DNA from: Chloroflexota bacterium
GTDB lineage: Bacteria; Chloroflexota; Limnocylindria; Limnocylindrales; CSP1-4
DNA: 34,207 bases
Direction: 5' to 3'
NCBI GenBank assembly: GCA_016200745.1
Contig: JACQEF010000145.1
Location: 1-34,207, forward strand
Shown: one piece after another, positions 7,848-15,147 of the stretch
Position numbering within the stretch: the first letter of the stretch is position 1
Layout: each line of letters opens with the position of its first letter
The notes under the pieces: generated by a model
Told to the model about the DNA's origin: nothing
The model's input: the letters and a program-made list of their open reading frames with translations, nothing else
The model's database searches: none
Translations under genes and position numbers: made by a program

Positions 7848-9532
7848 GGAACCTCCAGGGGCTGGCCGGCGAGGGCGTGTGCCGTGGCGGCGGCGAGGGC
7901 CGCCACGTCGGGGTCGGCGGAGACGGCACGGACGGTGAAGCCTGCCGAGCGAGCGCAGTCGGCGGTCTCGGGGCCGATGCAGACCACGGGAACGTCGGTC
8001 GGGTCCAGGCCTTCGGACCGGGCGAGCGAGACCAGCCCGCGGACCGTGGAGCCACTCGTGAACACGATCGCGCCGATTCGGCCGGCGGCGAATGCCTTCG
8101 CCAGCAGCGGTCGCGACGACGCCGGCGCCTCACGGGTCCGGTACGCAACGAGGTCGTCCACGGTCGCGCCGCGCCCGCGCAGCGTCGCGGCGACCTCCGC
8201 GTCCGCGAGATCGCCCCGAACGACGAGCACCCGCTCGCCGCGCCGGACCGGGAGCTCCGCGGCGAGCGCCGCACCGTCGCTCCGGGTCGGCGTGAACGAG
8301 ACCGCGAAGCCGGCGCCGTCCAGGAGACCGGCCGTGGCGCGCCCGACCGCCGCCCAGCGGACTGCGTCGAATGTCGCCGACCCCGCGGTCGCCCGCTCGA
8401 GGACCGCGCGCACCCCGTTGGTGCTGGTGACCACGATCCAGTCGAACCCATCCCACTCCGGCTCGCCGCCGGGACGGCCGGAGGTGCCGAGCAGCTCGAC
8501 CTCGATCGCGGGGACGGAGACCGGGTCCAGGCCGCCGGCGGCCAGCGCCGCCAGCAACTCCCCGGACTGGTCGGCCGCTCGCGTGACGAGCACCCGCGGA
8601 CCGGCCGGTTCTCCGGACCGGCCCAGGGAGCCGGCCGCGACCCGCAGGTCCCGATCGAAGGCCTGGGCGAGGCCACGTGCCACGCTCGTGCCGTCCGTCG
8701 CCGGCCCGGCCCGGCGCTCGAACGCCGGGCCCGAGCCGCCCGGGCGGGCGATCGCCCCGAGCAGCGTGAGGGCGTCACCCGAGACCGTGGCCAGTGCCCC
8801 GATCGGCGCGCGACAGCCACCCCCGCAGGCCGCGAGGAACGCTCGCTCGGCCTCGACCGCGAGCCGCGTGTCCGGATCGTCGACGGCCCTGACTGCGGCG
8901 AGCACCTCCGCGTCGTCGCGCCGGACCTGGACCGCGATCGCGCCCTGCCCCGGCGCGGGCGGCACGACATCGGGATCGATCCGTTCGGCGATCCGTGCCT
9001 CGAGCCCGATCCGGTCGAGACCGGCGCAGGCGAGCACGAGGGCGTCCGTCTCGCCGGCGTCGAGCCGGCGCAGTCGGGTGTCGACGTTGCCGTGGAGCGG
9101 ATGAACGAGGAGATCGGGCCGGCGTGCGAGGACGAAGCCCGTCCGTCGCGGGCTGTCCGTTCCGACTCGCGAGCAGGGCGGCAGGTCGTCGAGCCGGCGG
9201 GCCGCCGCGTCCAGCCGCACGACGAGCGCGTCGCGCGCATCCGCGCGTGGCAAGTAGGCGCCGATGCGCAGCCGCCGGTCCTCGTCCGTCGGCACGTCCT
9301 TGGCGCTGTGCACGGCGACGTCCACGTCCCCCGCCAGGAGCGCCCGCTCGATGGCGGCCACGAACGCGCCCTCGCCCCACGCCGTGTCCGGCGCACGGCG
9401 ATCCCCGGCCGTCTCGATGATCGAGATCCGGGTCGTGCACCCCGACCGCTCGAGGGCCTCGGCCACCAGCCCGGCCTGGGCCATGGCCAGCCGGCTGCCG
9501 CGCGTGCCGATCACGACCTGCCGACCGGTCAT
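7844..9532 (-). CDS. hemCD: Fused porphobilinogen deaminase / uroporphyrinogen-III synthase
   Basis: A 562-residue two-enzyme fusion. Residues 1-300 are HemC, which links four porphobilinogens into hydroxymethylbilane: VIGTRGSRLAMAQA at the N-terminus, HSAKDVPT (75-82), HGNVDTRLRRL (147-157), PGQGAIAVQVR (194-204), and GGGCRAPIGA with Cys240 as the attachment point of the dipyrromethane cofactor. From about residue 305 (GPRVLVTRAADQSGELL) to the end is HemD, which cyclises and inverts ring D to make uroporphyrinogen III. Its two Rossmann-like lobes include VVTSTNGVRAV and IVFTSGSTVRGLV. Fusion keeps the unstable hydroxymethylbilane close to its next enzyme (inference). The ATG at 9532 overlaps the hemA stop as ATGA. 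HemC-HemD fusions occur in several lineages, so this is uncommon but not new. Confidence 0.95.
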   Translation of the reverse strand: MTGRQVVIGTRGSRLAMAQAGLVAEALERSGCTTRISIIETAGDRRAPDTAWGEGAFVAAIERALLAGDVDVAVHSAKDVPTDEDRRLRIGAYLPRADARDALVVRLDAAARRLDDLPPCSRVGTDSPRRTGFVLARRPDLLVHPLHGNVDTRLRRLDAGETDALVLACAGLDRIGLEARIAERIDPDVVPPAPGQGAIAVQVRRDDAEVLAAVRAVDDPDTRLAVEAERAFLAACGGGCRAPIGALATVSGDALTLLGAIARPGGSGPAFERRAGPATDGTSVARGLAQAFDRDLRVAAGSLGRSGEPAGPRVLVTRAADQSGELLAALAAGGLDPVSVPAIEVELLGTSGRPGGEPEWDGFDWIVVTSTNGVRAVLERATAGSATFDAVRWAAVGRATAGLLDGAGFAVSFTPTRSDGAALAAELPVRRGERVLVVRGDLADAEVAATLRGRGATVDDLVAYRTREAPASSRPLLAKAFAAGRIGAIVFTSGSTVRGLVSLARSEGLDPTDVPVVCIGPETADCARSAGFTVRAVSADPDVAALAAATAHALAGQPLEVP

Positions 9533-10695
9533 ACGGCGAACAGGTCCCGGACCGCGCGCTCGTTGCGCCCGTCCGTGTCGCGCCCGAGGCGTTCGAGCGG
9601 CTCCCGAAGGAGTCGCCGGGCGAACGATTCGGTCATCCGCTCGATCGCATCGCGGAGCTCGGGCTGCAGGTCGGGATGCCGGCGCCAGAGCTGCTCCAGC
9701 TCGGCCTCGCGCTCGAGATCGGCCCGCCGAACCAGCGCCTCCGCGGCGCTTCGCCCATCGCGCGCCCGCGACCAGTCGAGGAACTCCGAAATGGTGCGCT
9801 CGACCAGGTCCTCGACCCGTCGGTCGGAGCTGGACGCCGCGGGGCCGGTCCGCCCCTCGACGAGGGCGAGGTCGTCAGCCGTCACGAGACGATCGCCCAG
9901 CGCCCCGGCGGCAGCGGTCGGCACCGCGGGTGGCACCGACAGGTCGACCACGACCGTGCGGCTCGCGGCGAGAGCGTTCATCGCGGCCGGCCCGAGCGGC
10001 CAGGGTCCGCCGAGCGCCACGAGCACGGCCGCGAACGCGCCTGCACGCGCGCCGGGATCGAAGGCCTCGGCCTGGGCGCCCGTCTCGGACGCGAGCGACC
10101 CGGCACGTTCGTCGGACCGGCTGGCCACCGAGACCTTGGCGCCGGCAGCGATCGCCGCAACGGCCGCCAGCCGACCCATCCGGCCGGCACCGACCACCAG
10201 CAGCTTCCGACCACGGAGCGACCGCGTCCGACGCGCCATCACCTCGAGCGCGAGATCGGCCAGCGACGGCTGCCGGCCCTGCCGCCAGGATCGGGCCCGT
10301 CGCCCGGCGCGCAGTGCGAGCGCGAACAGCCGCTCGAGCTCGGAATCGAGCCGTCCGTCCAATCGGGCTGCGGCGACGGCGCCGCGAAGCTGGTGGAGGA
10401 TCTGGTCCTCGCCCACGACCACCGAGTCCGAGCCGACGGCAACGGCGATCGCGTGGCGCACCGCGTCGCGCCCGACCAGGATTCGGGCGCCCTCGGGGAG
10501 GCGGAAGGTCTCTCCAAGGCGGGCCGGATCGTCCGGGGTCGGCAGGTAGGCCTCGACCCGGTGGCACGTCTCGACCAGGATCGCGCCGCGCGGCGGCCCC
10601 TCCCGCAGCCGGGCCGCGAAGCGGCCGCGCTCGATCGCCGGGACCGTCCGGGCATGGGTCACGAGGGCCACGACCCGCTCGGGTGCCGGCGCCAT
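9529..10695 (-). CDS. hemA: Glutamyl-tRNA reductase
   Basis: A 388-residue NADPH-dependent enzyme that reduces glutamyl-tRNA to glutamate-1-semialdehyde, the committed step of the C5 pathway. The catalytic cysteine is Cys44 in ILVETCHRVEAY. The more usual form is TCNR, but TCHR variants occur in high-GC bacteria. Next come VGEDQILHQLRGAV (the conserved GE.QI..Q element), the NADPH Rossmann motif VVGAGRMG around residues 185-192, and a C-terminal helical dimerisation domain. The protein is somewhat shorter than the ~420 residues of the E. coli enzyme. The start ATG 10695 overlaps the stop of the upstream regulator as TGATG, so the enzyme that gates the pathway is translated directly after its likely regulator. 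Confidence 0.95.
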   Translation of the reverse strand: MAPAPERVVALVTHARTVPAIERGRFAARLREGPPRGAILVETCHRVEAYLPTPDDPARLGETFRLPEGARILVGRDAVRHAIAVAVGSDSVVVGEDQILHQLRGAVAAARLDGRLDSELERLFALALRAGRRARSWRQGRQPSLADLALEVMARRTRSLRGRKLLVVGAGRMGRLAAVAAIAAGAKVSVASRSDERAGSLASETGAQAEAFDPGARAGAFAAVLVALGGPWPLGPAAMNALAASRTVVVDLSVPPAVPTAAAGALGDRLVTADDLALVEGRTGPAASSSDRRVEDLVERTISEFLDWSRARDGRSAAEALVRRADLEREAELEQLWRRHPDLQPELRDAIERMTESFARRLLREPLERLGRDTDGRNERAVRDLFAV

Positions 10696-11402
10696 CAGGA
10701 CCCCCCGGGCGAAGGCTCGCGCGAGGGCGGCTCGTCGGTGAGCGGCAGGCCGCGCTGGGCACGGCCGGCGGACACGCTGTGCCCGGTCATCGTGGCGACC
10801 AGCAGGTGGTCCATGGCGCGCTCGGCGATCTCGAGAAGATCCACGGTCTCCGCGGCGTCGAACCCGCGCCGACGTGCGGCCACCGCCAGCTCATGGTGGA
10901 AGGGCGCGCGAAACCGGAGGAAGCCCTCGACGGTCTGGCTCAGGGACAAGCCGAGCGAGGCCGCCAGCCGGCCGTAGTCGGCGGCCGTCACCGACGCCTC
11001 CTTCAGGTGGTGGGCCGTCGCCTCGGGGGTCGCCGCGTCGAGGTGCTGGAGCAGACTCGCGGCGAGCGCCTGGCCGCGTTCGCGGAACACGAGGCGCTGC
11101 CGATCGTCGAGGGCGACGACCCACGGCATGTCGGCTCCGGTGCGGCCCAGCCGCCGGTATGTCCGGGCGATCCGTGTGGGGCTGAGCCCGGCGCCGCTGA
11201 GGGACGGCCGCCTCGATCGGTCGGCCGGGAGCAGGCGCTCGAGGGCGGCTCGCGAGAACCGTCGATGGCCTCCCGGAGTCGTGAAGACGCGGAGGCGCCC
11301 GGCATCGCTCCAGCGACGGAGGGTTGCCGGCGAGACGCCGAGCAGGCGGCTGGCCTCGGACAGGCCAACCCAGGTGCGATCGGGGCCGGGACGACGGGCC
11401 AA
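10695..11402 (-). CDS. MerR/BldC-like transcriptional regulator heading the haem operon
   Basis: A 235-residue protein. Residues 11-58 form a winged helix-turn-helix of the MerR/BldC type (LSEASRLLGVSPATLRRW, then GGHRRFSRAALERLL). The remainder, about residues 75-215, is mostly helical with a segment (LSLSQTVEGFLRFRAPF) that reminds me of RsbR-N/globin-like sensor helices; this assignment is tentative. The only start before the HTH is TTG 11402, because an in-frame TAG lies two codons upstream; no strong ribosome site precedes it. Its stop overlaps the hemA start by one base, so it is in the haem operon and is the natural candidate to control it, perhaps by sensing haem or a precursor (inference). 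A 10-bp-period direct repeat sits right at its start codon. Confidence 0.8.
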   Translation of the reverse strand: MARRPGPDRTWVGLSEASRLLGVSPATLRRWSDAGRLRVFTTPGGHRRFSRAALERLLPADRSRRPSLSGAGLSPTRIARTYRRLGRTGADMPWVVALDDRQRLVFRERGQALAASLLQHLDAATPEATAHHLKEASVTAADYGRLAASLGLSLSQTVEGFLRFRAPFHHELAVAARRRGFDAAETVDLLEIAERAMDHLLVATMTGHSVSAGRAQRGLPLTDEPPSREPSPGGS

Positions 11403-11420
11403 AATCTACCCAAATCTATC
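11402..11420 (-). promoter_or_regulatory. 10-bp-period direct repeat at the start of the haem operon
   Basis: On the plus strand AAATCTACC (11402-11410) is followed by AAATCTATC (11412-11420), a head-to-tail repeat with 8 of 9 bases identical and a period of exactly 10 bp, one helical turn. It abuts the TTG start codon of the MerR/BldC-like gene. BldC-class proteins are known to bind AT-rich head-to-tail direct repeats of about this period, so this is a good candidate autoregulatory site. It is also the most AT-rich spot in its neighbourhood. Confidence 0.45.
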
Positions 11421-11440
11421 TGAAGGTGGACGACTCGCTC

Positions 11441-11449
11441 AATGTAGCA
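11441..11449 (-). promoter_or_regulatory. Probable extended -10 promoter of the haem operon
   Basis: On the minus strand TGCTACATT forms an extended -10 element (TGn followed by TACATT). It lies about 38 bases upstream of the TTG start of the regulator, so transcription would begin roughly 30 bases before the start codon and the direct repeat would fall in the leader. No recognisable -35 is present, which is common with extended -10 promoters. Confidence 0.4.
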
Positions 11450-11509
11450 CGGAACCCGAGCAGCACCCGACGAGCCGCCTCCACGGGAGCGGCGAGTTGC
11501 GCCGGGAGG

Positions 11510-11550
11510 AAAACGATCGGCCGGCGACCTCGCGGGGCCGCCGGCCGATC
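11510..11550 (-). terminator. Rho-independent terminator after the tetR-MFS unit
   Basis: A perfect 12-bp inverted repeat, GATCGGCCGGCG at 11515-11526 and its complement at 11539-11550, with a 12-base loop. On the minus strand it is followed by GTTTT, so it reads as a terminator for the MFS gene. It separates that unit from the haem operon promoter at 11441 and marks where the intact MFS gene should already have ended. Confidence 0.7.
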
Positions 11551-11567
11551 CTTGCGGCCAGGCTCGA

Positions 11568-12811
11568 TCAGCCGGCCAGATCCGGACGGCGACGCCGAAT
11601 ACGCCGCCGATCTCGCGGATCGCGTTGTTGGCGCCCGACGCCTTGCCTTCCTCTTCGGGGTAGACGGCCGACAGGACGACGTTCGCGATCGGAGCGAAGA
11701 ACATGCCCATCCCGATCCCGCTCACCACGAACGCCGGCACGAACGCGGCGTAGGGGACGGTCGGGCTGCTCACCGCGGCGAGCCACGCCAGCCCGACCGC
11801 CATGAGCGCAAGACCCGAGACCAGGATCGGACGCGACCCGATCCGCCCGGCGAGCAGTCCGGCGATGGGCGCCACGACGGCCGGCATCGCCGTCCACGGC
11901 AGGACCCGGAGCCCCGCCTCGAACGGGTTCAGGCCCTGGACGACCTGGAAGAACTGGGACAGCAGGAAGATCGAACCGAACATCCCGAAGTACATCAGCA
12001 GCGAGACGGCGTTCGCGGCGGCGAAGGCGCGGCTGCGGAACATGTGGAGCGGCAGCATCGGGTTGGCGGCGCGGCGCTCCCAGGCCGCGAACAGGACGAG
12101 GAGCACGGCGCCAGCGGTGAAGGCGCCAAGGATGCCGGGGTTCGTCCACCCGTCGTCGTTGCCGTGGATGACCGCCCAGACGAGCCCCAGCAGCCCGCCG
12201 CTGGCGAGCCCCAGGCCGAGGAGGTCGAGCCGGCCTTCCGGCCCGCGCGATTCCGGCAGGCGGAGAGCGGCCAGCCCGATGGCGACGATGCCGACCGGGA
12301 CGTTGAGCCAGAAGATCCAGTGCCAGTTCACGCCCTGGGCGATGGCGCCACCGACGAGCGGTCCGACCGCGATGGCCAGGCCGCCGATCCCGCCCCAGGC
12401 ACCGAGCGCCAGGGCGCGTCGCTGCGGGGAGACAACCGCGGACAGGATCGTCAGGGTGAGCGGGATGACGATCGCCCCACCCAGCCCCTGGACCGCGCGG
12501 GCCGCGATCAGCACCGTGCTCGATGGGGCGAGCGCGGCCGCGGCCGAACCCGCCGTGAAGATGACCAGGCCGATGGCGAACAGCCGGCGGCGGCCGAAGC
12601 GGTCGCCGAGGGCCGCGCCGGTGAGCAGCAGCACGGCGAAGGTCAGCGTGTAGGCGTTGACCATCCACTCGAGGTCCTGGAGCGATGAGCCGAGGTCGCG
12701 CCGGATCACCGGGAGGGCGGTGGTCACGACGAGATTGTCGAGGGAGACCATGAACAGCGCGATGGAGGTGATGGCGAAGGCCCAGGCGGCCGACGCGCGC
12801 GTGCGATTCAT
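11568..12811 (-). pseudogene. DHA2-type MFS drug exporter, 3'-truncated and frameshifted
   Basis: The ATG at 12811 opens a multidrug:H+ antiporter of the 14-helix DHA2 group: SLDNLVVTTALPVIRRDLG in helix 1, LGDRFGRRRLF (motif A), then helices through FVVSGIGMGMFFAPIANVV and NAIREIGGVFGVAV. At residue 409 (about 11585) the homology stops in the middle of what should be helix 13. Intact relatives run another 60-100 residues. The same frame then reads Arg/Pro-rich sequence without a stop through the terminator and into the regulator gene as far as 11003. The neighbouring frame gives RRRPDLAG and a stop at 11568, which looks like a natural C-terminus. The simplest reading is a deletion that removed the last helices and shifted the frame. 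GGAAGGAG lies 12 bases before the start. The exporter is probably inactive unless the deletion is an assembly artefact. Confidence 0.7.
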
Positions 12812-12833
12812 GTTGGGACGAGACTCCTTCCTA

Positions 12834-12849
12834 GTTAGTACTCACTAAG
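12834..12849. promoter_or_regulatory. TetR operator upstream of the MFS gene
   Basis: GTTAGTACTCACTAAG on the plus strand; its complement CTTAGTGAGTACTAAC differs by one base from the 16-mer found upstream of tetR (13450-13465). The arms are TTAGT and ACTAA around a 4-base centre. It lies 22 bases before the MFS ATG and overlaps its leader, so binding would block expression of the exporter separately from tetR. Confidence 0.7.
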
Positions 12850-12876
12850 TTTGGACCACAAAAAAGGGGCCGCGAG

Positions 12877-13437
12877 TCAGTGCCAGGCAAAGGCACCTCC
12901 GAGATCGAGCTTGAGGTCGACGGCGTCGTCGAGGTTGCCGAGCGCCGCCGCGACGTTGAGCAGCATGCCCTCGGCGAACCAGGCGTGGATCGCCGCCGGG
13001 TCGGCACCCGACAAGCGGGTGACCGTCTCGTGCAGGACCGACCACTCCCCGCGGACCACGGCACGGATCTCCGGATCGTCACAGGCCGCGTACGCGTGCA
13101 GCTGGAGTCGCAGCATGTCCCGGTCCCTGAGCAGATCGTGGTAGCCGCAGCCCATGGCCTCGAGCACGGACGTCGGGTCCGCCGACTCCGCCGGAACGGT
13201 CCGGGCGCTGGCCTCGAACGTCGAGCGGGTCCGTTCGAAGCACGCATGGACCGCCTCGATGAACAGGTCCTTCTTCGTGCCGAAGAGCTGGAACAGGTAG
13301 GGCTGCGAGACGCCCGCCCGCCCGGCGATCGCCTGGGTGGAGGTGCCCGCATAGCCGCGGGCGGCAAACTCCTTGGAGGCCGCGGCGATCACGTCGGTGC
13401 GCCGTTCGTCGGCGGTCAGGCGGGTGGTCGTCTTCAT
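12877..13437 (-). CDS. TetR-family repressor of the MFS exporter
   Basis: A 186-residue TetR-family regulator. The N-terminal HTH (about residues 10-56) reads VIAAASKEFAARGYAGTSTQ, then IAGRAGVSQPYLFQLFGTKK, the standard TetR recognition helix followed by the YxxFxxKxxL-type turn. The rest is a helical ligand-binding and dimerisation domain. It lies directly upstream of the MFS exporter on the same strand with a 65-base gap, and both genes carry the same palindrome. It therefore probably represses both and is released by a compound the exporter removes (inference). The ATG at 13437 has no Shine-Dalgarno sequence, and the predicted transcription start falls about 2 bases before it, so the message may be leaderless. 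A T6 run follows the gene, but I see no convincing terminator stem. Confidence 0.9.
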   Translation of the reverse strand: MKTTTRLTADERRTDVIAAASKEFAARGYAGTSTQAIAGRAGVSQPYLFQLFGTKKDLFIEAVHACFERTRSTFEASARTVPAESADPTSVLEAMGCGYHDLLRDRDMLRLQLHAYAACDDPEIRAVVRGEWSVLHETVTRLSGADPAAIHAWFAEGMLLNVAAALGNLDDAVDLKLDLGGAFAWH

Positions 13438-13447
13438 GTCGGGCGTC

Positions 13448-13477
13448 AGCTTAGTGAGTACTAAGTAACCGTGTCAA
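13448..13477 (-). promoter_or_regulatory. tetR promoter with embedded operator
   Basis: On the minus strand a consensus -35 TTGACA (13472-13477) is followed after 18 bases by TAAGCT (13448-13453) as the -10. The palindrome CTTAGTGAGTACTAAG (13450-13465, perfect 6-bp arms CTTAGT/ACTAAG) fills the spacer and overlaps the -10. A repressor bound here would exclude RNA polymerase, the classical autoregulation layout of TetR genes. The start point would fall almost on the ATG. Confidence 0.72.
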
Positions 13478-13568
13478 CCCCCGATCTTCAGGACCGTGGC
13501 GGGATGCGGCCTGGCCCCCCACCCGGGCGAGGAGGTGCCAGGCGGGGCACGGACCGCAACGCCGGGCG

Positions 13569-15074
13569 CTAGAGGGGCCGCGTGAGGTGGTGATAGGCGG
13601 CGTTCCAGCGAAGCTCCTTGCGGAAGCCGGCGACCGTCGTGCCCTCGTCGATCAGCGCGAGCTCGATCCCCGCCATCTCGGCGAAGTCGGCGAGTGGCTC
13701 GAGGCCGATCGCGCGCGTCAGCACCGTGTGGTGGGCGCCGCCGGCGATCAGCCACGATTCGACGGCGGTGCGCAGGTCCGGGCGCGGGCGCCAGACGGCG
13801 CGGGCGACGGGCAGGCGCGGCAATGGCTGCTCGGCTCCCACCACGTCGATGACGTTGGCCACCATCCGGAAGCGGTCGCCCAGATCGGTCATCCCGGCCA
13901 CGAACGCCGGACCGGGCTCGGCGTCGAAGACCAGCCGGACAGGGTCGGACCGCGCGCCGATCGACAGCGGGTGGATCTCGCAGCGCGGGCGTGCGGCAGC
14001 GATCGTCGGGCAGACCTCGAGCATGTGCGCGCCAAGCACGCTCGGGCCGTCCGGGTTCAGGTGGTAGGTGTAGTCCTCCATGAAGGACGTCCCGCCCGGG
14101 ACGCCGGTCGCCATCACCTTGACCAGGCGGACGAGGGCCGACGTCTTCCAGTCCCCCTCCGCACCGAAGCCATAGCCATCGGCCATCAGCCGCTGGGCGG
14201 CGATCCCGGGTAGCTGGCGCAGGGCGCCGAGGTCCTCGAACGTGTCGGTGAAGGCCATGAACCCACCCGCCTCGAGGAACCGGCGCAGACCGGCCTCGAT
14301 CCGCGCGGCCTCGCGCAGCTCGGCCCGACGCGGGCCGTCCGGGCCGAGCTCCGCAGCCAGGTCATAGTCCGACTCGTACCGGGCGCACAGCTCATCGATC
14401 GCCGAGCCGGGGACATCGGCGATCGCTGCCGCGAGGTCACAGACGCCGAACCCGTTCACGGTGATCCCCAGCCGGATCTGCGCCTCGACCTTGTCGCCTT
14501 CGGTGTCCGCGACGTGGCGCATCGTGTCGCCGAAGCGCGCCACCTTGAGACGATGAGCCTCGCGCCACGCGCATGCGGCGCGCGACCAGGCACCGACGCG
14601 GTCGGCGACGTACGGGTCCTGCCAATGCCCGGCGACGGTCTTTCGGGCGATCCGCAGCCGAGTCTCGATGTAGCCGAACTCGCGATCGCCGTGGGCCGCC
14701 TGGTTGAGGTTCATGAAGTCCATGTCGATCTCGCCCCACGGCAGATCGCGGTTGAACTGCGTGTGGAGGTGGAGCAGCGGCTTCTGGAGCACCTGGAGCC
14801 CGGCGATCCACATCCGGGCCGGCGAGAAGGTGTGCATCCACAGGATCACGCCGACACAGGCGTCCGCGGCATTGGCGGCGCGGCACGTGGCGGCGATGCT
14901 CTCCGACGAGGTGACCACCGGCCGGTGGACGATCCGGACCGGGATCGCCGCCGACTCGTCGAGCTGACGCGCCACCAGGCCCGAGTTCTCGGCAACCTTG
15001 CGCAGCGTCGCTTCGCCGTACATCTCCTGGCTGCCGGTCACGAGCCAGACTTCGAACTCGCCGAGCGGTTTCAT
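13569..15074 (-). CDS. araA: L-arabinose isomerase
   Basis: A 501-residue cytoplasmic Mn2+-dependent enzyme converting L-arabinose to L-ribulose; the E. coli protein has 500 residues. Recognisable blocks are WLVTGSQEMYGEATLRKV at the N-terminus, WMHTFSPARMWIAGLQVL, HLHTQFNRDLPWGEIDMDFM, LNQAAHGDREFGYIETR, GYGFGAEGDWKTSALVR and GGTSFMEDYTYHLNP. The last two blocks carry the acidic metal-binding glutamates. It is the last gene of an operon behind a sugar-binding protein, ATPase and permease, which argues that this transporter carries L-arabinose. The ribulokinase and ribulose-5-phosphate epimerase (araB, araD) are not in the window. It begins at ATG 15074, 73 bases after the permease stop. Confidence 0.97.
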   Translation of the reverse strand: MKPLGEFEVWLVTGSQEMYGEATLRKVAENSGLVARQLDESAAIPVRIVHRPVVTSSESIAATCRAANAADACVGVILWMHTFSPARMWIAGLQVLQKPLLHLHTQFNRDLPWGEIDMDFMNLNQAAHGDREFGYIETRLRIARKTVAGHWQDPYVADRVGAWSRAACAWREAHRLKVARFGDTMRHVADTEGDKVEAQIRLGITVNGFGVCDLAAAIADVPGSAIDELCARYESDYDLAAELGPDGPRRAELREAARIEAGLRRFLEAGGFMAFTDTFEDLGALRQLPGIAAQRLMADGYGFGAEGDWKTSALVRLVKVMATGVPGGTSFMEDYTYHLNPDGPSVLGAHMLEVCPTIAAARPRCEIHPLSIGARSDPVRLVFDAEPGPAFVAGMTDLGDRFRMVANVIDVVGAEQPLPRLPVARAVWRPRPDLRTAVESWLIAGGAHHTVLTRAIGLEPLADFAEMAGIELALIDEGTTVAGFRKELRWNAAYHHLTRPL

Positions 15075-15147
15075 GCTGTCACTCTCTCGCTGCTGCCGGG
15101 CACGCCGAGACGCGCCTCGCTTCCTCGTCGCGATCGCCGGGTGGGGA

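Noticed and set aside
7748..10549. Long plus-strand frame of 933 codons opposite hemCD and hemA
   Set aside because: It is the antisense shadow of well-recognised enzymes, with Arg/Ala/Pro-rich composition and no motifs.
9264..11423. Plus-strand frame of 719 codons opposite hemCD, hemA and the regulator
   Set aside because: It is compositionally a GC artefact with no recognisable domain and no ribosome site.
12843..12876. T6 run after tetR as a terminator
   Set aside because: The only upstream stem is 5 bp (GTGCC/GGCAC) and lies too far from the T run to be convincing.
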